From the NCBI RefSeq assembly GCF_000143145.1, contig NC_014313.1, positions 1,674,001-1,738,000 of the forward strand: a stretch of DNA of 64,000 nucleotides. Direction: 5' to 3'. This stretch comes from Hyphomicrobium denitrificans ATCC 51888. Lineage in GTDB: Bacteria; Pseudomonadota; Alphaproteobacteria; Rhizobiales; Hyphomicrobiaceae. Positions 1 to 9,146 of the stretch are shown in pieces; within the stretch, counting starts at the first letter, position 1; every line of letters starts with the position of its first letter. Both the position numbers and the translations under genes were made by a program. Below the pieces are notes generated by a model. It was not told the origin of the DNA, ran no database searches, and saw only the letters and a list, made by a program, of their open reading frames with translations.

Positions 1-404
1 AAGGTGTCGCACATCTTGACGCCCTTCACGAGAATCCAATGGCCTTCCTTGCCCTTATGGATTGCGAGAATGTAATAGGCCCACGCGTTGCGCGGTTTCT
101 GCATCCAGGTCCAGAGCGTCGGACGTTCCTTGCGGGCGCGGTGAAGGTGCGTTTCCTTCAACACCATGCGGTAGCCGAAATGGGCGAGGGCGGATTCCAC
201 CTCGTCGGCATACGTTCCCTTGACGACGGGCTTGCGATGCGGCGGCAGCTCGCGGCCCTCGCGGATCACGTCCTCGATCTTGGAAATGCCGAAGCCGGTA
301 ATCGCGGAGAGCACGTAGGGTCCGCAAAATGCCACGCGTCCGGTGTCGTTGTTGGCGGCGTCGAGACTCGATGCCGGCCGGCCGCTGGAAAGGCGATCGC
401 TCAT
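1..404 (-). CDS. Hypothetical protein, cut by the window edge; possible cysteine-peptidase-like fold
   Basis: Reading from an ATG at 404 down to position 1 gives 134 open codons with no stop, so the C-terminus lies outside the window. The visible protein begins MSDRLSSGRP and contains a CGPYVLSAITG stretch (Cys27) and, about 95 residues later, a GHWILVKG stretch (His122). A Cys-Gly-Pro followed by a distant His-Trp-hydrophobic motif is the layout of papain-like and C39-like peptidases, but also of inactive relatives. I do not recognise a specific family. A frame-shifted ORF starting at 411 is arginine-rich and is a shadow. Confidence 0.6.
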   Translation of the reverse strand, partial: MSDRLSSGRPASSLDAANNDTGRVAFCGPYVLSAITGFGISKIEDVIREGRELPPHRKPVVKGTYADEVESALAHFGYRMVLKETHLHRARKERPTLWTWMQKPRNAWAYYILAIHKGKEGHWILVKGVKMCDT

Positions 405-485
405 GTCGCATATGCCCTATACAAGTAGGCGAACAATGCTCGGCCTATACGGTTAAGCAAAAGTTAATACGGGGTTCGGGCTGCA

Positions 486-1925
486 ATGGGTGAACGCGTG
501 AACGTCTCGTTTTTCCAGGAGCTGATGAACTCGATTGCCGAGCAGGGCCGGGCATTGTTGCCGAAGGCTCTGTTCGGAACCGTCGGCGGAGACTCGATCG
601 AGGTTCTGGCGCGGGCGCTGATGTCGGGACGCGGCGAAGCGTCGGGCGTCGCGATCGCGCGACAGCTTCTGCTACAACTCAAGAAGGCGTCCACCGACGA
701 GCGTCTGCAGTTCTACCGGTTCCTCGCGGATGAACTCCAACCGGATGCGGCGGAGGTTGCCGACGCGGCGCGCGGCTATCTCGATCAGCCGTCGGAAAAG
801 AGCCTCGCGCGTTTGCAGAGCGCTTCCTACAGCCCACGCATGGAGTTCTTCCGGAGGCTCAACCTCGCGCCGGGAGCGACGGCGGAGATCGTCGCACTCA
901 GAGCCGATCTCTTGCGGCATCTCAAAGCGGACGAAGCGCTCGCGGCGGTCGACCGCGATCTGCAGCGCTTGCTGACGTCGTGGTTCAATCGCGGCTTCCT
1001 GGTTCTGCGCCGCATCGACTGGCAGACGCCGGCGGCCATTCTGGAAAAAATCATCGCTTACGAAGCCGTGCACGAAATCCGCGGCTGGGACGACTTGCGC
1101 CGCAGGCTCGATCCGAAAGACCGGCGGTGCTTCGCCTTCTTCCACCCAGCGCTGGTCGATGAGCCCTTGATCTTCGTCGAAGTTGCGTTGATGCGTGAAA
1201 TCCCGGGAACGATCTCAGCCGTTCTCGATGCGCACCGCGACGACCACGATGTGCCGCCGACGACGGCCGTCTTCTACTCGATCTCGAACTGCCAGGAAGG
1301 TCTCAAGGGCATCTCGTTCGGCAATTTCCTGCTGAAGCAGGTGGTCGAGGACCTCGTTCGTGACACTCCGAGCCTCAAGACATTCGTGACATTGTCTCCG
1401 GTGCCGAGCTTCGCGCGCTGGCTCGACCGCGTGCTTGCGATCGACGGCGAAACGGGGCTCGATCCGGAGGAGCGCGCAACGCTGGCGCGGCTCAACGATC
1501 CGCGGTGGGTCGATGACGTTGCCAAAGGCGCGCCGGGGAGCGAGGAGCTGAAGCCGGTGCTGCTGTCGCTCGCGGCGCAGTATTTTCTCGCCGTGCGCTC
1601 GGCGGACGAGCGGCCCGTAGATCCCGTGGCGCGCTTTCATCTCGGCAATGGCGCGCGGCTCGAACGGGTCAACTGGCTCGCCGACACGTCCGAGCGGGGC
1701 CTCAGGGAAGCGCACGGCCTGATGGTCAATTACCGGTACGACCTCGGCGAAATCGAACGCAACCACGAAGCCTATGCGCAGGACGGCACGGTTGCGGCCT
1801 CGCGCGGCGTCCGCGCCTTGCTCAAGTCCGGCACCCAAATTACGGATCTTGCGGCGACTTCCGGTCTGCTCGCGCTGCCGAGCGTGGCGTCGGCAAAACG
1901 GGCGCGCTCCATGGGCTCCGATTGA
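486..1925 (+). CDS. Malonyl-CoA decarboxylase
   Basis: 479-residue protein of the MCD family, which decarboxylates malonyl-CoA to acetyl-CoA and CO2 in the cytoplasm. Family hallmarks are FFHPALVDEPLIFVEVAL (around residues 218-235) and the later FYSISNCQEGLKGISFGNFL stretch of the GNAT-like catalytic domain. The helical N-terminal third (LLLQLKKASTDERLQFY) matches the usual N-terminal domain, and the length is normal for bacterial members. It stands alone without matB or matC, so it may remove excess malonyl-CoA rather than support growth on malonate (inference). The start at ATG 486 is the first in frame. Confidence 0.93.
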   Translation: MGERVNVSFFQELMNSIAEQGRALLPKALFGTVGGDSIEVLARALMSGRGEASGVAIARQLLLQLKKASTDERLQFYRFLADELQPDAAEVADAARGYLDQPSEKSLARLQSASYSPRMEFFRRLNLAPGATAEIVALRADLLRHLKADEALAAVDRDLQRLLTSWFNRGFLVLRRIDWQTPAAILEKIIAYEAVHEIRGWDDLRRRLDPKDRRCFAFFHPALVDEPLIFVEVALMREIPGTISAVLDAHRDDHDVPPTTAVFYSISNCQEGLKGISFGNFLLKQVVEDLVRDTPSLKTFVTLSPVPSFARWLDRVLAIDGETGLDPEERATLARLNDPRWVDDVAKGAPGSEELKPVLLSLAAQYFLAVRSADERPVDPVARFHLGNGARLERVNWLADTSERGLREAHGLMVNYRYDLGEIERNHEAYAQDGTVAASRGVRALLKSGTQITDLAATSGLLALPSVASAKRARSMGSD

Positions 1926-2071
1926 ACCGTTTTTCGCTGCCAGACACGTAAACGAAGCCCTTGTCTTACCTATTTCCACGTGCAGTATGGCGCGGCTGGC
2001 GTTATGGAGCGCACGTTAATTTCTGCGGCGCTGTTTGATCCCGTAACGCGTACCTCAATTATAGGGCCGCC

Positions 2072-3034
2072 ATGCGCTACGACGAGAACGACCGAGAAAG
2101 TTCGAATGTTGAAGATCGCCGCGGCCAAGGCGGCGGAGGCCTGCAATTTCCTGGCGGCGGAATGCGCATTCCGATCGGTGGCGGCGGGTTCAGCATCACG
2201 ACGCTGCTGATCATCGGCGCGCTCATGATGTTCATGGGCATCAATCCGCTCGACGTTCTCTTCGGATCGGGCGGCGGCGGCCAGATCAACATGCCTCAGC
2301 TTCCGCAATCAGAGCGTCCGGCGCAGCGCGCACCGGGTAACAACATTCCGGGATTGCCGGGCTCGCCGCAGACGCAGACGGCCGGCAACGACGACGAAAA
2401 GGCCTTCATCAGCCGCGTGCTCGCCGACACCGAAGACGTTTGGACTTCCGTGTTCAAAAGCTTCGGCCGTAAATATCCGGACCCGCTGCTTGTCATCTAT
2501 TCCGGCATCACGCGAACGGCATGCGGCGCGGGTCAGGCCGCGATGGGGCCGTTCTATTGTCCGCTCGATCAGAAAGTTTACGTCGACCTCGCGTTCTATG
2601 ATGAGCTGAAGCGCAAGTTCAACGTCAGCGGCGACTTCGCACAGGCTTACGTCATCGCGCACGAAGTCGGCCATCACGTGCAAAAGCAGCTCGGCATTCT
2701 CGACAAGGTGCAGGAACTGAAGCAGCGCGCCGACGACGAAGTCACGGCCAACCAGATTCAGGTGCGAACCGAGTTGCAAGCTGACTGTCTGGCGGGCGTC
2801 TGGGCGAACCTCAACGATCAGATGAAAAAGCGCCTGCAGCCGGGCGACATCGAGGAAGCGTTGAACGCGGCCTCGCAGATCGGCGACGACATGATCCAGA
2901 AGAAGATGACGGGTCGCGTCGTTCCGGATGCCTTCACGCACGGCTCGGCAGCCCAGCGCGTGCACTGGTTCAAGGCAGGCTTCGAATCCGGCCGCATGGA
3001 CGCGTGCGATACGTTCAACACGTCGAGCTACTGA
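2072..3034 (+). CDS. Membrane-anchored neutral zinc metallopeptidase (YpfJ/Zn_peptidase family)
   Basis: 320 residues. A glycine-rich N-terminus is followed by one transmembrane segment at about residues 40-58 (ITTLLIIGALMMFMG) and a Pro/Gln-rich linker. The catalytic domain carries HEVGH at residues 197-201, a canonical HExxH zinc site. The conserved cysteines (ACGAG, FYCPLD) and the ELQADCLAGVW segment, which supplies the third zinc ligand, are typical of the YpfJ/PF04228 family. The substrate is unknown. It stands alone and is followed by a strong bidirectional terminator. Confidence 0.9.
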   Translation: MRYDENDRESSNVEDRRGQGGGGLQFPGGGMRIPIGGGGFSITTLLIIGALMMFMGINPLDVLFGSGGGGQINMPQLPQSERPAQRAPGNNIPGLPGSPQTQTAGNDDEKAFISRVLADTEDVWTSVFKSFGRKYPDPLLVIYSGITRTACGAGQAAMGPFYCPLDQKVYVDLAFYDELKRKFNVSGDFAQAYVIAHEVGHHVQKQLGILDKVQELKQRADDEVTANQIQVRTELQADCLAGVWANLNDQMKKRLQPGDIEEALNAASQIGDDMIQKKMTGRVVPDAFTHGSAAQRVHWFKAGFESGRMDACDTFNTSSY

Positions 3035-3069
3035 AGGGCGGCTCGCCCGTCTCAGTTCATTCAGATATA

Positions 3070-3106
3070 AAAAAAACCGGCGGGCTCGCGGCGCGCCGGT
3101 TTTTTT
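3070..3106. terminator. Bidirectional intrinsic terminator
   Basis: An A-tract, a GC stem (ACCGGCG paired with CGCCGGT) and a T-tract lie between two convergent genes. It works in both directions: after the metallopeptidase on + and after the SPOR-like protein on -. Confidence 0.9.
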
Positions 3107-3133
3107 GCGTTCTCAGCGTTGCGCTGTTTCGTC

Positions 3134-4012
3134 TTACAGCGCGTTGCCGGTGAAGTCCTCGACCGAGCAGGACACCGCCTGCGCCTGCAGATCGTTGCAG
3201 AGCTTCACCGCCTCAGCCTTCGACTTCACGGGGCCTGCGATCAGATTGAAGCTCGGGTTCGCCGGATCACCGTTGGTCGTATAGCGGGCCTTCAGGCGTT
3301 TCAGCTTGTCGCCATGCATCTGCGCGAGCTGGCTCCAATTCAGACGGAGGCCTTCGACGCTGGCACTCGATGCGAGCGCGATGCCGATCGGCTTTTTCAC
3401 CGGCTTCACGACTGCGGGACCGAAGCTGATCTCATCGCTGTTGGCGGCGCTTGCTTTCGGCTTTGCCTGCGCAGGCGCTTTGTCGACGCTGCCGGTGACG
3501 ATCTGTGATCTCTCGGGCGATGCGTTGATGATCTTGGTCTGCGGCCGCGCCTGATTTTCGGACAGATCGAGGCCGGCCGGCGTATCGTCGACTGCGCCGA
3601 TCACGTCGGTTCCGGTGTGCTGCTGCGGAGCGGATGCCGTCGCAGGCGGTGCCGGCGGGGCTTCAGCAAGGCGCATCTTGTCTTCGAGCGCGGTCACTTG
3701 CGATCCGAGCTCCTGCGTATGCTGCGCCTGGGTATCCAGTGTCGACTTCACGCCGGAGACATCGATTTGCAGGTTGGCCATCGACGACTTCAGGCTGTCC
3801 ACATCGGCGCTGAGCTTCATGAGCGAGGCCTGCGTCTCGGCGCTGTGCTCGACGCGGGCGCTGGGCGGCGTCAGGCTGCTAAGCCAGTCGGGCTGAAAAA
3901 CCGCGACGCCGAGATAGACCAGGCCGAGTGTCCCGAGGGTCGACCAGAGAGCGGCGTAGGGCGTCAAAATCGCGTTCCTACGGACCGGCTTATCAATGGC
4001 GGGCTTGGTCAT
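3134..4012 (-). CDS. Single-pass membrane protein with coiled coil and degenerate SPOR-like C-terminus
   Basis: 292 residues. A short basic cytoplasmic N-terminus is followed by a transmembrane helix at about 18-37 (YAALWSTLGTLGLVYLGVAVF). A predicted coiled coil spans 55-115, a Pro/Ala-rich linker follows, and the C-terminus reads FNLIAGPVKSKAEAVKLCNDL. The last part resembles a SPOR peptidoglycan-binding repeat (aromatic-x-L-x-x-G-P, then a helix with Cys). Two C-terminal cysteines may form a disulfide. The topology suggests an envelope protein with its bulk in the periplasm. No operon partner is visible. Confidence 0.75.
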   Translation of the reverse strand: MTKPAIDKPVRRNAILTPYAALWSTLGTLGLVYLGVAVFQPDWLSSLTPPSARVEHSAETQASLMKLSADVDSLKSSMANLQIDVSGVKSTLDTQAQHTQELGSQVTALEDKMRLAEAPPAPPATASAPQQHTGTDVIGAVDDTPAGLDLSENQARPQTKIINASPERSQIVTGSVDKAPAQAKPKASAANSDEISFGPAVVKPVKKPIGIALASSASVEGLRLNWSQLAQMHGDKLKRLKARYTTNGDPANPSFNLIAGPVKSKAEAVKLCNDLQAQAVSCSVEDFTGNAL

Positions 4013-4388
4013 GAGGTGTGGTGTCCTAGTTTCCGAAAGGGTCCCGAATGCTGCGCGGCGGGATTTCTCAGGCGAATCAATTTCGCCGCATTGAGAACGT
4101 TGGGTCTCTGGGAAGGTGTTCGCAATGGCCGGTCGGCTTGTGTTGCATCGAAGTTGTGGATGGTGGCATCGATGTCCATCCGTCAGCCATCGCCTAGAAA
4201 CATTTGAGCAAAATGGACGTCATCAGCGCAGCGACGCGCTCATCACGTGCACGCTCCCGCCATTTTGTGTGCCTCCCTTGCCGCGGGGGGATTTCGGGCG
4301 CTATGGCTTGGCGCCGCTGACGGGCCAGCCACCTGCCCCGCACGGATGAAAGTCCACGGCCGGACGCGGCCAAGCCCCAAGGTTTGTC
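4013..4388. other. 376-bp intergenic region between divergent genes
   Basis: No ORF here has convincing composition or homology. The region must hold the promoters of the SPOR-like gene (-) and glmU (+), but I could not identify a clear -35/-10 pair. No strong hairpin was seen. Confidence 0.5.
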
Positions 4389-5741
4389 ATGAGCGCATCG
4401 CCCCCGTTGTTCGTCGTTCTCGCCGCCGGCAAGGGCACGCGCATGAAATCGAGCGAGCCGAAAGTGCTGCACAAGATCGCCGGGCAGTCGATGCTGGCGC
4501 ACGTGCTTGCGACCGTTTCGGATGTCCAGGGCGATGTCGCCGTGGTCGTCGGGCCGGGGATGGAGGCCGTTGCGACGGAAGCCCGGCGCGTCACGCCGCC
4601 GGCGCAAGTGTTTGTCCAGGCAACGCAACAAGGCACGGCGGACGCGGTGCTCGCTGCGCGTCCCGCTCTCGCAGGGCATAGCGGCGACGTCGTCGTGCTC
4701 TACGCCGACACGCCGCTCATCCGCCCCGAAACCGTTGCGCGCTTGCGCGCCGCGCTCGACGCGGGCGCTCATATCGCTGTGCTGGGGTTCAGAGCCAAAG
4801 ATCCGACCGGATACGGCCGGCTTCTGACCGACCCCAAGGGAACGCTGTCCGCGATCCGCGAAGAAAAGGACGCCTCGGAAGCCGAACGCCGTATCGATCT
4901 CTGCAACTCGGGTGTCATGGCGTTCCGCGTCCCGGACGTCGCCAAGCTGCTGGGGCAGATCGGCAATGCCAACGCCAAAGGCGAATTCTACCTGACCGAT
5001 GCCATCGAGATCGGTGTTCGCAGCGGTTTGCGCGCCGGCGTCGTGGAATGCAGCGAGGATGAGGTTCTGGGCGTCAACGCCCGCGATCAGCTCGCCGAAG
5101 CCGAAGCGATCTGGCAGAAGCGCGCGCGCGCTCAGTTCATGGCGAGCGGCGTGACGATGATCGCGCCGGAAACGGTCTGGCTGAGCTTCGACACACAGAT
5201 TGCGCCCGATGTCGTCATCGAACCGCACGTCATTTTCGGCGTGGGCGTCACGATCGAAGAGGGTGTCCGAATTCTGGGCTTCTCGCACTTCGAAGGCGCG
5301 GTGATCGGCAAGGACGCACGCGTCGGGCCGTTCTCGCGCTTCCGGCCGGGCGCCCGGATCGGGGCCGACGCGCACGTCGGCAATTTCGTCGAGGTGAAAA
5401 ATACGACGCTTGGGCCCGGCGCCAAGGCCAATCACCTCGCCTACCTCGGCGATGGTGTGATCGGCGCAAAGGCGAACGTCGGGGCCGGCACGGTCTTCTG
5501 CAATTACGACGGCTACGCCAAACACAAGACCGAGATCGGAGAGGGCGCTTTCATCGGCTCGAATTCGTCGCTGGTGGCTCCGGTCACGATTGGAGCAGGC
5601 GCGTACGTCGGCTCAGGCAGCGTCATCACCCGGGACGTCACGCCCGGCGCGCTTGCGCTCGAACGCAGCAGTCAGGAAGAGCGCCCAGGCTGGGCTGAAA
5701 AATTTCGAACGCTGATGCTGCGCAGAAAAGCTACAAAGTGA
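4389..5741 (+). CDS. glmU: Bifunctional N-acetylglucosamine-1-phosphate uridyltransferase / glucosamine-1-phosphate acetyltransferase
   Basis: 450 residues, normal for GlmU. The N-terminal uridyltransferase domain (1 to about 230) opens with LAAGKGTRMKS, the nucleotide-binding signature, and includes QGTADAV and YADTPL. The C-terminal half is a left-handed beta-helix of hexapeptide repeats, with the acetyltransferase residues in KNTTLGPGAKANHLAYLGD and NYDG. The product makes UDP-GlcNAc for peptidoglycan and lipid A. glmS follows 144 bp downstream on the same strand, so substrate supply and the final steps are linked. Confidence 0.97.
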   Translation: MSASPPLFVVLAAGKGTRMKSSEPKVLHKIAGQSMLAHVLATVSDVQGDVAVVVGPGMEAVATEARRVTPPAQVFVQATQQGTADAVLAARPALAGHSGDVVVLYADTPLIRPETVARLRAALDAGAHIAVLGFRAKDPTGYGRLLTDPKGTLSAIREEKDASEAERRIDLCNSGVMAFRVPDVAKLLGQIGNANAKGEFYLTDAIEIGVRSGLRAGVVECSEDEVLGVNARDQLAEAEAIWQKRARAQFMASGVTMIAPETVWLSFDTQIAPDVVIEPHVIFGVGVTIEEGVRILGFSHFEGAVIGKDARVGPFSRFRPGARIGADAHVGNFVEVKNTTLGPGAKANHLAYLGDGVIGAKANVGAGTVFCNYDGYAKHKTEIGEGAFIGSNSSLVAPVTIGAGAYVGSGSVITRDVTPGALALERSSQEERPGWAEKFRTLMLRRKATK

Positions 5742-5885
5742 TGTGATTAGTTAACGATGCTGGTAACTTGCGCGCTTTCGCTGGCACGGCATCTGCATTC
5801 GTTAATACGAAACACTCTGTGATTTGAAAATAATTTGAAACACTCTCATCGTGCAACTTGAGGGTGAGTCATCTGGGGAAAACGT

Positions 5886-7706
5886 ATGTGCGGAATCGTC
5901 GGGATTCTTGGAAAGTCTGCCGTCGCCAGTGATCTGGTCGACGCGCTGCGCCGCCTTGAATATCGCGGCTATGATTCCGCGGGCATCGCGACTGTCGAGG
6001 GCGGAAGGCTCGAGCGGCGGCGCGCCGAGGGCAAACTCAGAAATCTTGAGAAGCGGCTTATCGAGGAGCCTCTCGCCGGGCGTACGGGCATCGGCCACAC
6101 GCGCTGGGCGACGCATGGCCGTCCGACGGAGCGCAACGCGCATCCGCACATGACCAACAAGGTCTCGGTCGTTCACAACGGCATCATCGAAAACTTCCGT
6201 GAGCTTCGCACCAAGCTGGAAGCCAAGGGACACCGCTTCGATACCGACACCGATACGGAAGCGGTCGTGCACCTGATCACCGACGAGCTCAACAAGGGCA
6301 ACGATCCTGTCGCGGCGGTGGGCAGGGCGCTCGATCATTTGCAGGGCGCGTTCGCGCTCGGCATCATTTTCGCCGGTGAAGACGACCTGATGATTGCGGC
6401 GCGCAAAGGCTCGCCGCTCGCGATCGGGCACGGCACGGGCGAAATGTATCTCGGCTCGGACGCGATTGCTCTGGCACCGTTCACCGATGCGATCACATAC
6501 CTCGAAGAAGGCGACTGGGCTGTGCTGCGCCGCTCGGGCGCGGAAATCTATGACCGGCAAGGCACCCGCACGGAACGCCCGGTCATCAAGGCGGTCGCAA
6601 GCTCGCTGCTCGTCGACAAGGGCAACTATCGCCACTTCATGGCGAAGGAGATCAACGAGCAGCCGGAAGTCGTGTCGCACACGCTCGCCAATTATCTCGA
6701 TATGGCGACGGCGCAGGTTCGTTTCCCCGATCTCGGTCTCGATCTCGCGCAGATCAGCCGCGTGACGATTTCGGCGTGCGGGACGGCCTATTACGCCGGT
6801 CTCGTCGCGAAATACTGGATCGAGCGCTATGCCCGCGTGCCCGTCGATATCGATGTCGCATCCGAGATGCGTTACCGCGAAGCGCCGCTTCCGGAGAACG
6901 GCCTCGCCGTCTTCGTTTCACAGTCGGGCGAGACAGCGGACACGCTGGCGACGCTTCGCTACTGCAAAGCCAACAAGCAGCGGATCGCATCGATCGTCAA
7001 CGTCAGGACGTCGACCATTGCTCGCGAGTCCGATGCGGCGTTGCCGACGCTGGCCGGGCCCGAGATCGGCGTCGCATCGACGAAGGCCTTCACCTGTCAG
7101 CTGTCGGTTTTGGCCTGCCTAGCAATTGCAATCGCGAAGGCGCGCGGTGCAATTACCAAGGAGCAGGAGATCGCGCTGGTTACGGCGTTGACGGAGGTGC
7201 CCCGGCACATCGCGGCGATCCTGCGCCAGGACGAAATCTATTTGTCGGTGGCTCAGGAGCTGGCGAAGGCGCGCGACGTTCTCTATCTCGGTCGTGGTTC
7301 GAGCTTCCCCATCGCGCTCGAAGGCGCGCTCAAGCTCAAAGAGATTTCCTACATTCACGCCGAGGGCTATGCGGCGGGCGAGCTGAAGCACGGACCGATC
7401 GCGCTCATCGATGAAAACGTGCCGGTCATCGTCGTCGCGCCGGAAGACGATCTCTTCGAAAAGACCGTGTCGAATCTCCAGGAGGTTGCAGCACGCGGTG
7501 GACAGATCATTCTGATTTCGGATGCCGCGCCCGAGAAGGCCGGCTGCACGCCCGCAGCGCACATTCAGATGCCGAAGATCGATTCGTTCATCGCGCCGCT
7601 GCTTTATGCCGTGCCGATTCAGCTGATTGCCTATCACACCGCAGTGCAGATCGGCACCGACGTCGATCAGCCGCGAAACCTTGCGAAATCGGTCACAGTG
7701 GAATGA
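5886..7706 (+). CDS. glmS: Glutamine-fructose-6-phosphate aminotransferase (isomerizing)
   Basis: 606 residues. The N-terminal Ntn amidotransferase domain begins MCGIVGILG, with Cys2 the nucleophile exposed after Met removal. HTRWATHG and the NGIIENF stretch are also present. Two SIS sugar-phosphate domains follow (CGTAYYAG, SQSGETADTLA, GRGSSFPIALEGALKLKEISY), and the C-terminus is the usual PRNLAKSVTVE. It makes glucosamine-6-phosphate, the first step toward UDP-GlcNAc. No glmS ribozyme-like sequence is seen upstream, as expected outside Firmicutes. Confidence 0.98.
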   Translation: MCGIVGILGKSAVASDLVDALRRLEYRGYDSAGIATVEGGRLERRRAEGKLRNLEKRLIEEPLAGRTGIGHTRWATHGRPTERNAHPHMTNKVSVVHNGIIENFRELRTKLEAKGHRFDTDTDTEAVVHLITDELNKGNDPVAAVGRALDHLQGAFALGIIFAGEDDLMIAARKGSPLAIGHGTGEMYLGSDAIALAPFTDAITYLEEGDWAVLRRSGAEIYDRQGTRTERPVIKAVASSLLVDKGNYRHFMAKEINEQPEVVSHTLANYLDMATAQVRFPDLGLDLAQISRVTISACGTAYYAGLVAKYWIERYARVPVDIDVASEMRYREAPLPENGLAVFVSQSGETADTLATLRYCKANKQRIASIVNVRTSTIARESDAALPTLAGPEIGVASTKAFTCQLSVLACLAIAIAKARGAITKEQEIALVTALTEVPRHIAAILRQDEIYLSVAQELAKARDVLYLGRGSSFPIALEGALKLKEISYIHAEGYAAGELKHGPIALIDENVPVIVVAPEDDLFEKTVSNLQEVAARGGQIILISDAAPEKAGCTPAAHIQMPKIDSFIAPLLYAVPIQLIAYHTAVQIGTDVDQPRNLAKSVTVE

Positions 7707-7818
7707 CGGGGGAAAACGTCATGAGAATCGGGCCCTGAAATTGCCCAGTTCGGCTGGTTGCAATAAGGGGAAGGGGGTATTGCGCCTAAAGTCGTCGGGA
7801 ATGGGGAAAGAAACGCAC

Positions 7819-9102
7819 ATGACGCAAGTCCGGAAGCTCGTGCGTGGCACGGGGTTCGCCGCCGTTGCGGGCCTGTGCGCGTTTGCTTTCGCCGCCATCG
7901 GAAGCCCGTCGATCGCGTCGGCGAAGAAGGCCAAGGCTGCCGCCTCGCAAAGCGGATCGCAAGGCGGCGACGATTCGAAGCTGTCGCCCGAAGAGCAGAA
8001 AAAGAAGGCTTCCCGGCAAGCTTATGATGCCGGACTCAAGGATTTCGCGAACGGCCGCTATCAGCCCGCGATCGAGCAGCTGTCGAATGCGCTGACCACG
8101 GGCGGGCTTTCATCGCCGGAAATGGCGAAGGCGCTTTATACGCGCGGCGTCGCCTACAGGAAGCAAAAGCAGCCCGGACAGGCGATTTCGGATCTGACGA
8201 GCGCGCTCTGGCTGAAGAACGGTCTCAGCGCCGCCGATCGCAACACCGCGACGGCCGAACGCGCCGAGGCCTACAAGATGGCCGGCATCCAGGACACGGG
8301 CAAAGGTCCCGAGCGGGTCGTCGGCACGCCGATCACGGCATCGACAACACCGGCTGCGCCAGCGGCAACGCCGGCATCCGGCCCCAACGCGGGTTCGGCA
8401 GGATTGTCGGCGGCGGCGATCGCACAGGCGGCGGCAAACAACGGCTCGGGCGACGCCAGCGGTGGCCCGGTCTCGCGGCAGGACCCATCGAGCAGCGCAG
8501 CGCAGGATGCGGCCCGGGCTCGCGCAGCCTACGCGCCGGTCAATTCGCTCGCGTCGTCCTCGGTGACCTCAAGCCCAGCGCCCGCGCCTCAAACGACGGC
8601 GTCTGCGCCAGCGCAATCGGGGTCGTTCGGCTCGGGCGTGACGGGATTTTTCTCGAACATGTTCGGCGGTTCGTCTGCGGCACCGGCTGAGGCTCAGGCG
8701 CCATCCGGCGTCACGACGGCTTCGACCGGCGCGGTCGCGGAAACGTCGAGTTGGACCAATGCGACGGTCGTCAACGAAGGCGGCGCCGCGAAGTCTGGGG
8801 GCAAGTCCCAAAAAGTCGCCGCCGTCTCACCGAAACCGGCAGTCGCCACAAAGGGCAAATACAAGATCCACATTGCGGCCGTCCGGTCGCGTGCCGAGGC
8901 AGATGCGCTGGCTCAGCAACTCGTCGCGCAGCACGGCGCTGACCTCGCCAACCATGTCCCGACCGTCGATGAGGCGGTTATCGGAAGCATGGGCACCTTT
9001 TATCGGGTGCGCATCAACGGCTATGCTTCGCAGGAAGAGCCGCGTGGTCTTTGCGACAAGCTTCGGAGTAGTGGCCTAGACTGCCTGGTCGTGACAAACT
9101 GA
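7819..9102 (+). CDS. Secreted TPR protein with C-terminal SPOR domain
   Basis: From ATG 7819 the protein has 427 residues. This start has a GGGGAAAG ribosome site 8 bases upstream; ATG 7801 lacks one. A signal peptide (VAGLCAFAFAAIGSPSIASA) is followed by TPR-like helices (AYDAGLKDFANGRYQPAIEQL, about 65-150) and a long Ala/Ser/Pro/Thr-rich low-complexity linker. The C-terminus is a SPOR fold (KYKIHIAAVRSRAEADALAQ to GLDCLVVTN). SPOR domains bind denuded septal glycan, so a role at division sites is plausible (inference). It lies 112 bp after glmS and 44 bp before the DUF502 gene. Confidence 0.82.
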   Translation: MTQVRKLVRGTGFAAVAGLCAFAFAAIGSPSIASAKKAKAAASQSGSQGGDDSKLSPEEQKKKASRQAYDAGLKDFANGRYQPAIEQLSNALTTGGLSSPEMAKALYTRGVAYRKQKQPGQAISDLTSALWLKNGLSAADRNTATAERAEAYKMAGIQDTGKGPERVVGTPITASTTPAAPAATPASGPNAGSAGLSAAAIAQAAANNGSGDASGGPVSRQDPSSSAAQDAARARAAYAPVNSLASSSVTSSPAPAPQTTASAPAQSGSFGSGVTGFFSNMFGGSSAAPAEAQAPSGVTTASTGAVAETSSWTNATVVNEGGAAKSGGKSQKVAAVSPKPAVATKGKYKIHIAAVRSRAEADALAQQLVAQHGADLANHVPTVDEAVIGSMGTFYRVRINGYASQEEPRGLCDKLRSSGLDCLVVTN

Positions 9103-9146
9103 GAGAAGCCCGATCTCCGTCGGGTGGCTGGCCCGAGTAGGAGACT

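Noticed and set aside
4194..5525. 443-codon minus-strand frame over glmU
   Set aside because: Composition typical of antisense shadows; glmU is fully supported on +.
5742..5885. glmS ribozyme/riboswitch upstream of glmS
   Set aside because: Only 144 bp with no recognisable pseudoknot core; the element is known from Firmicutes and not expected here.
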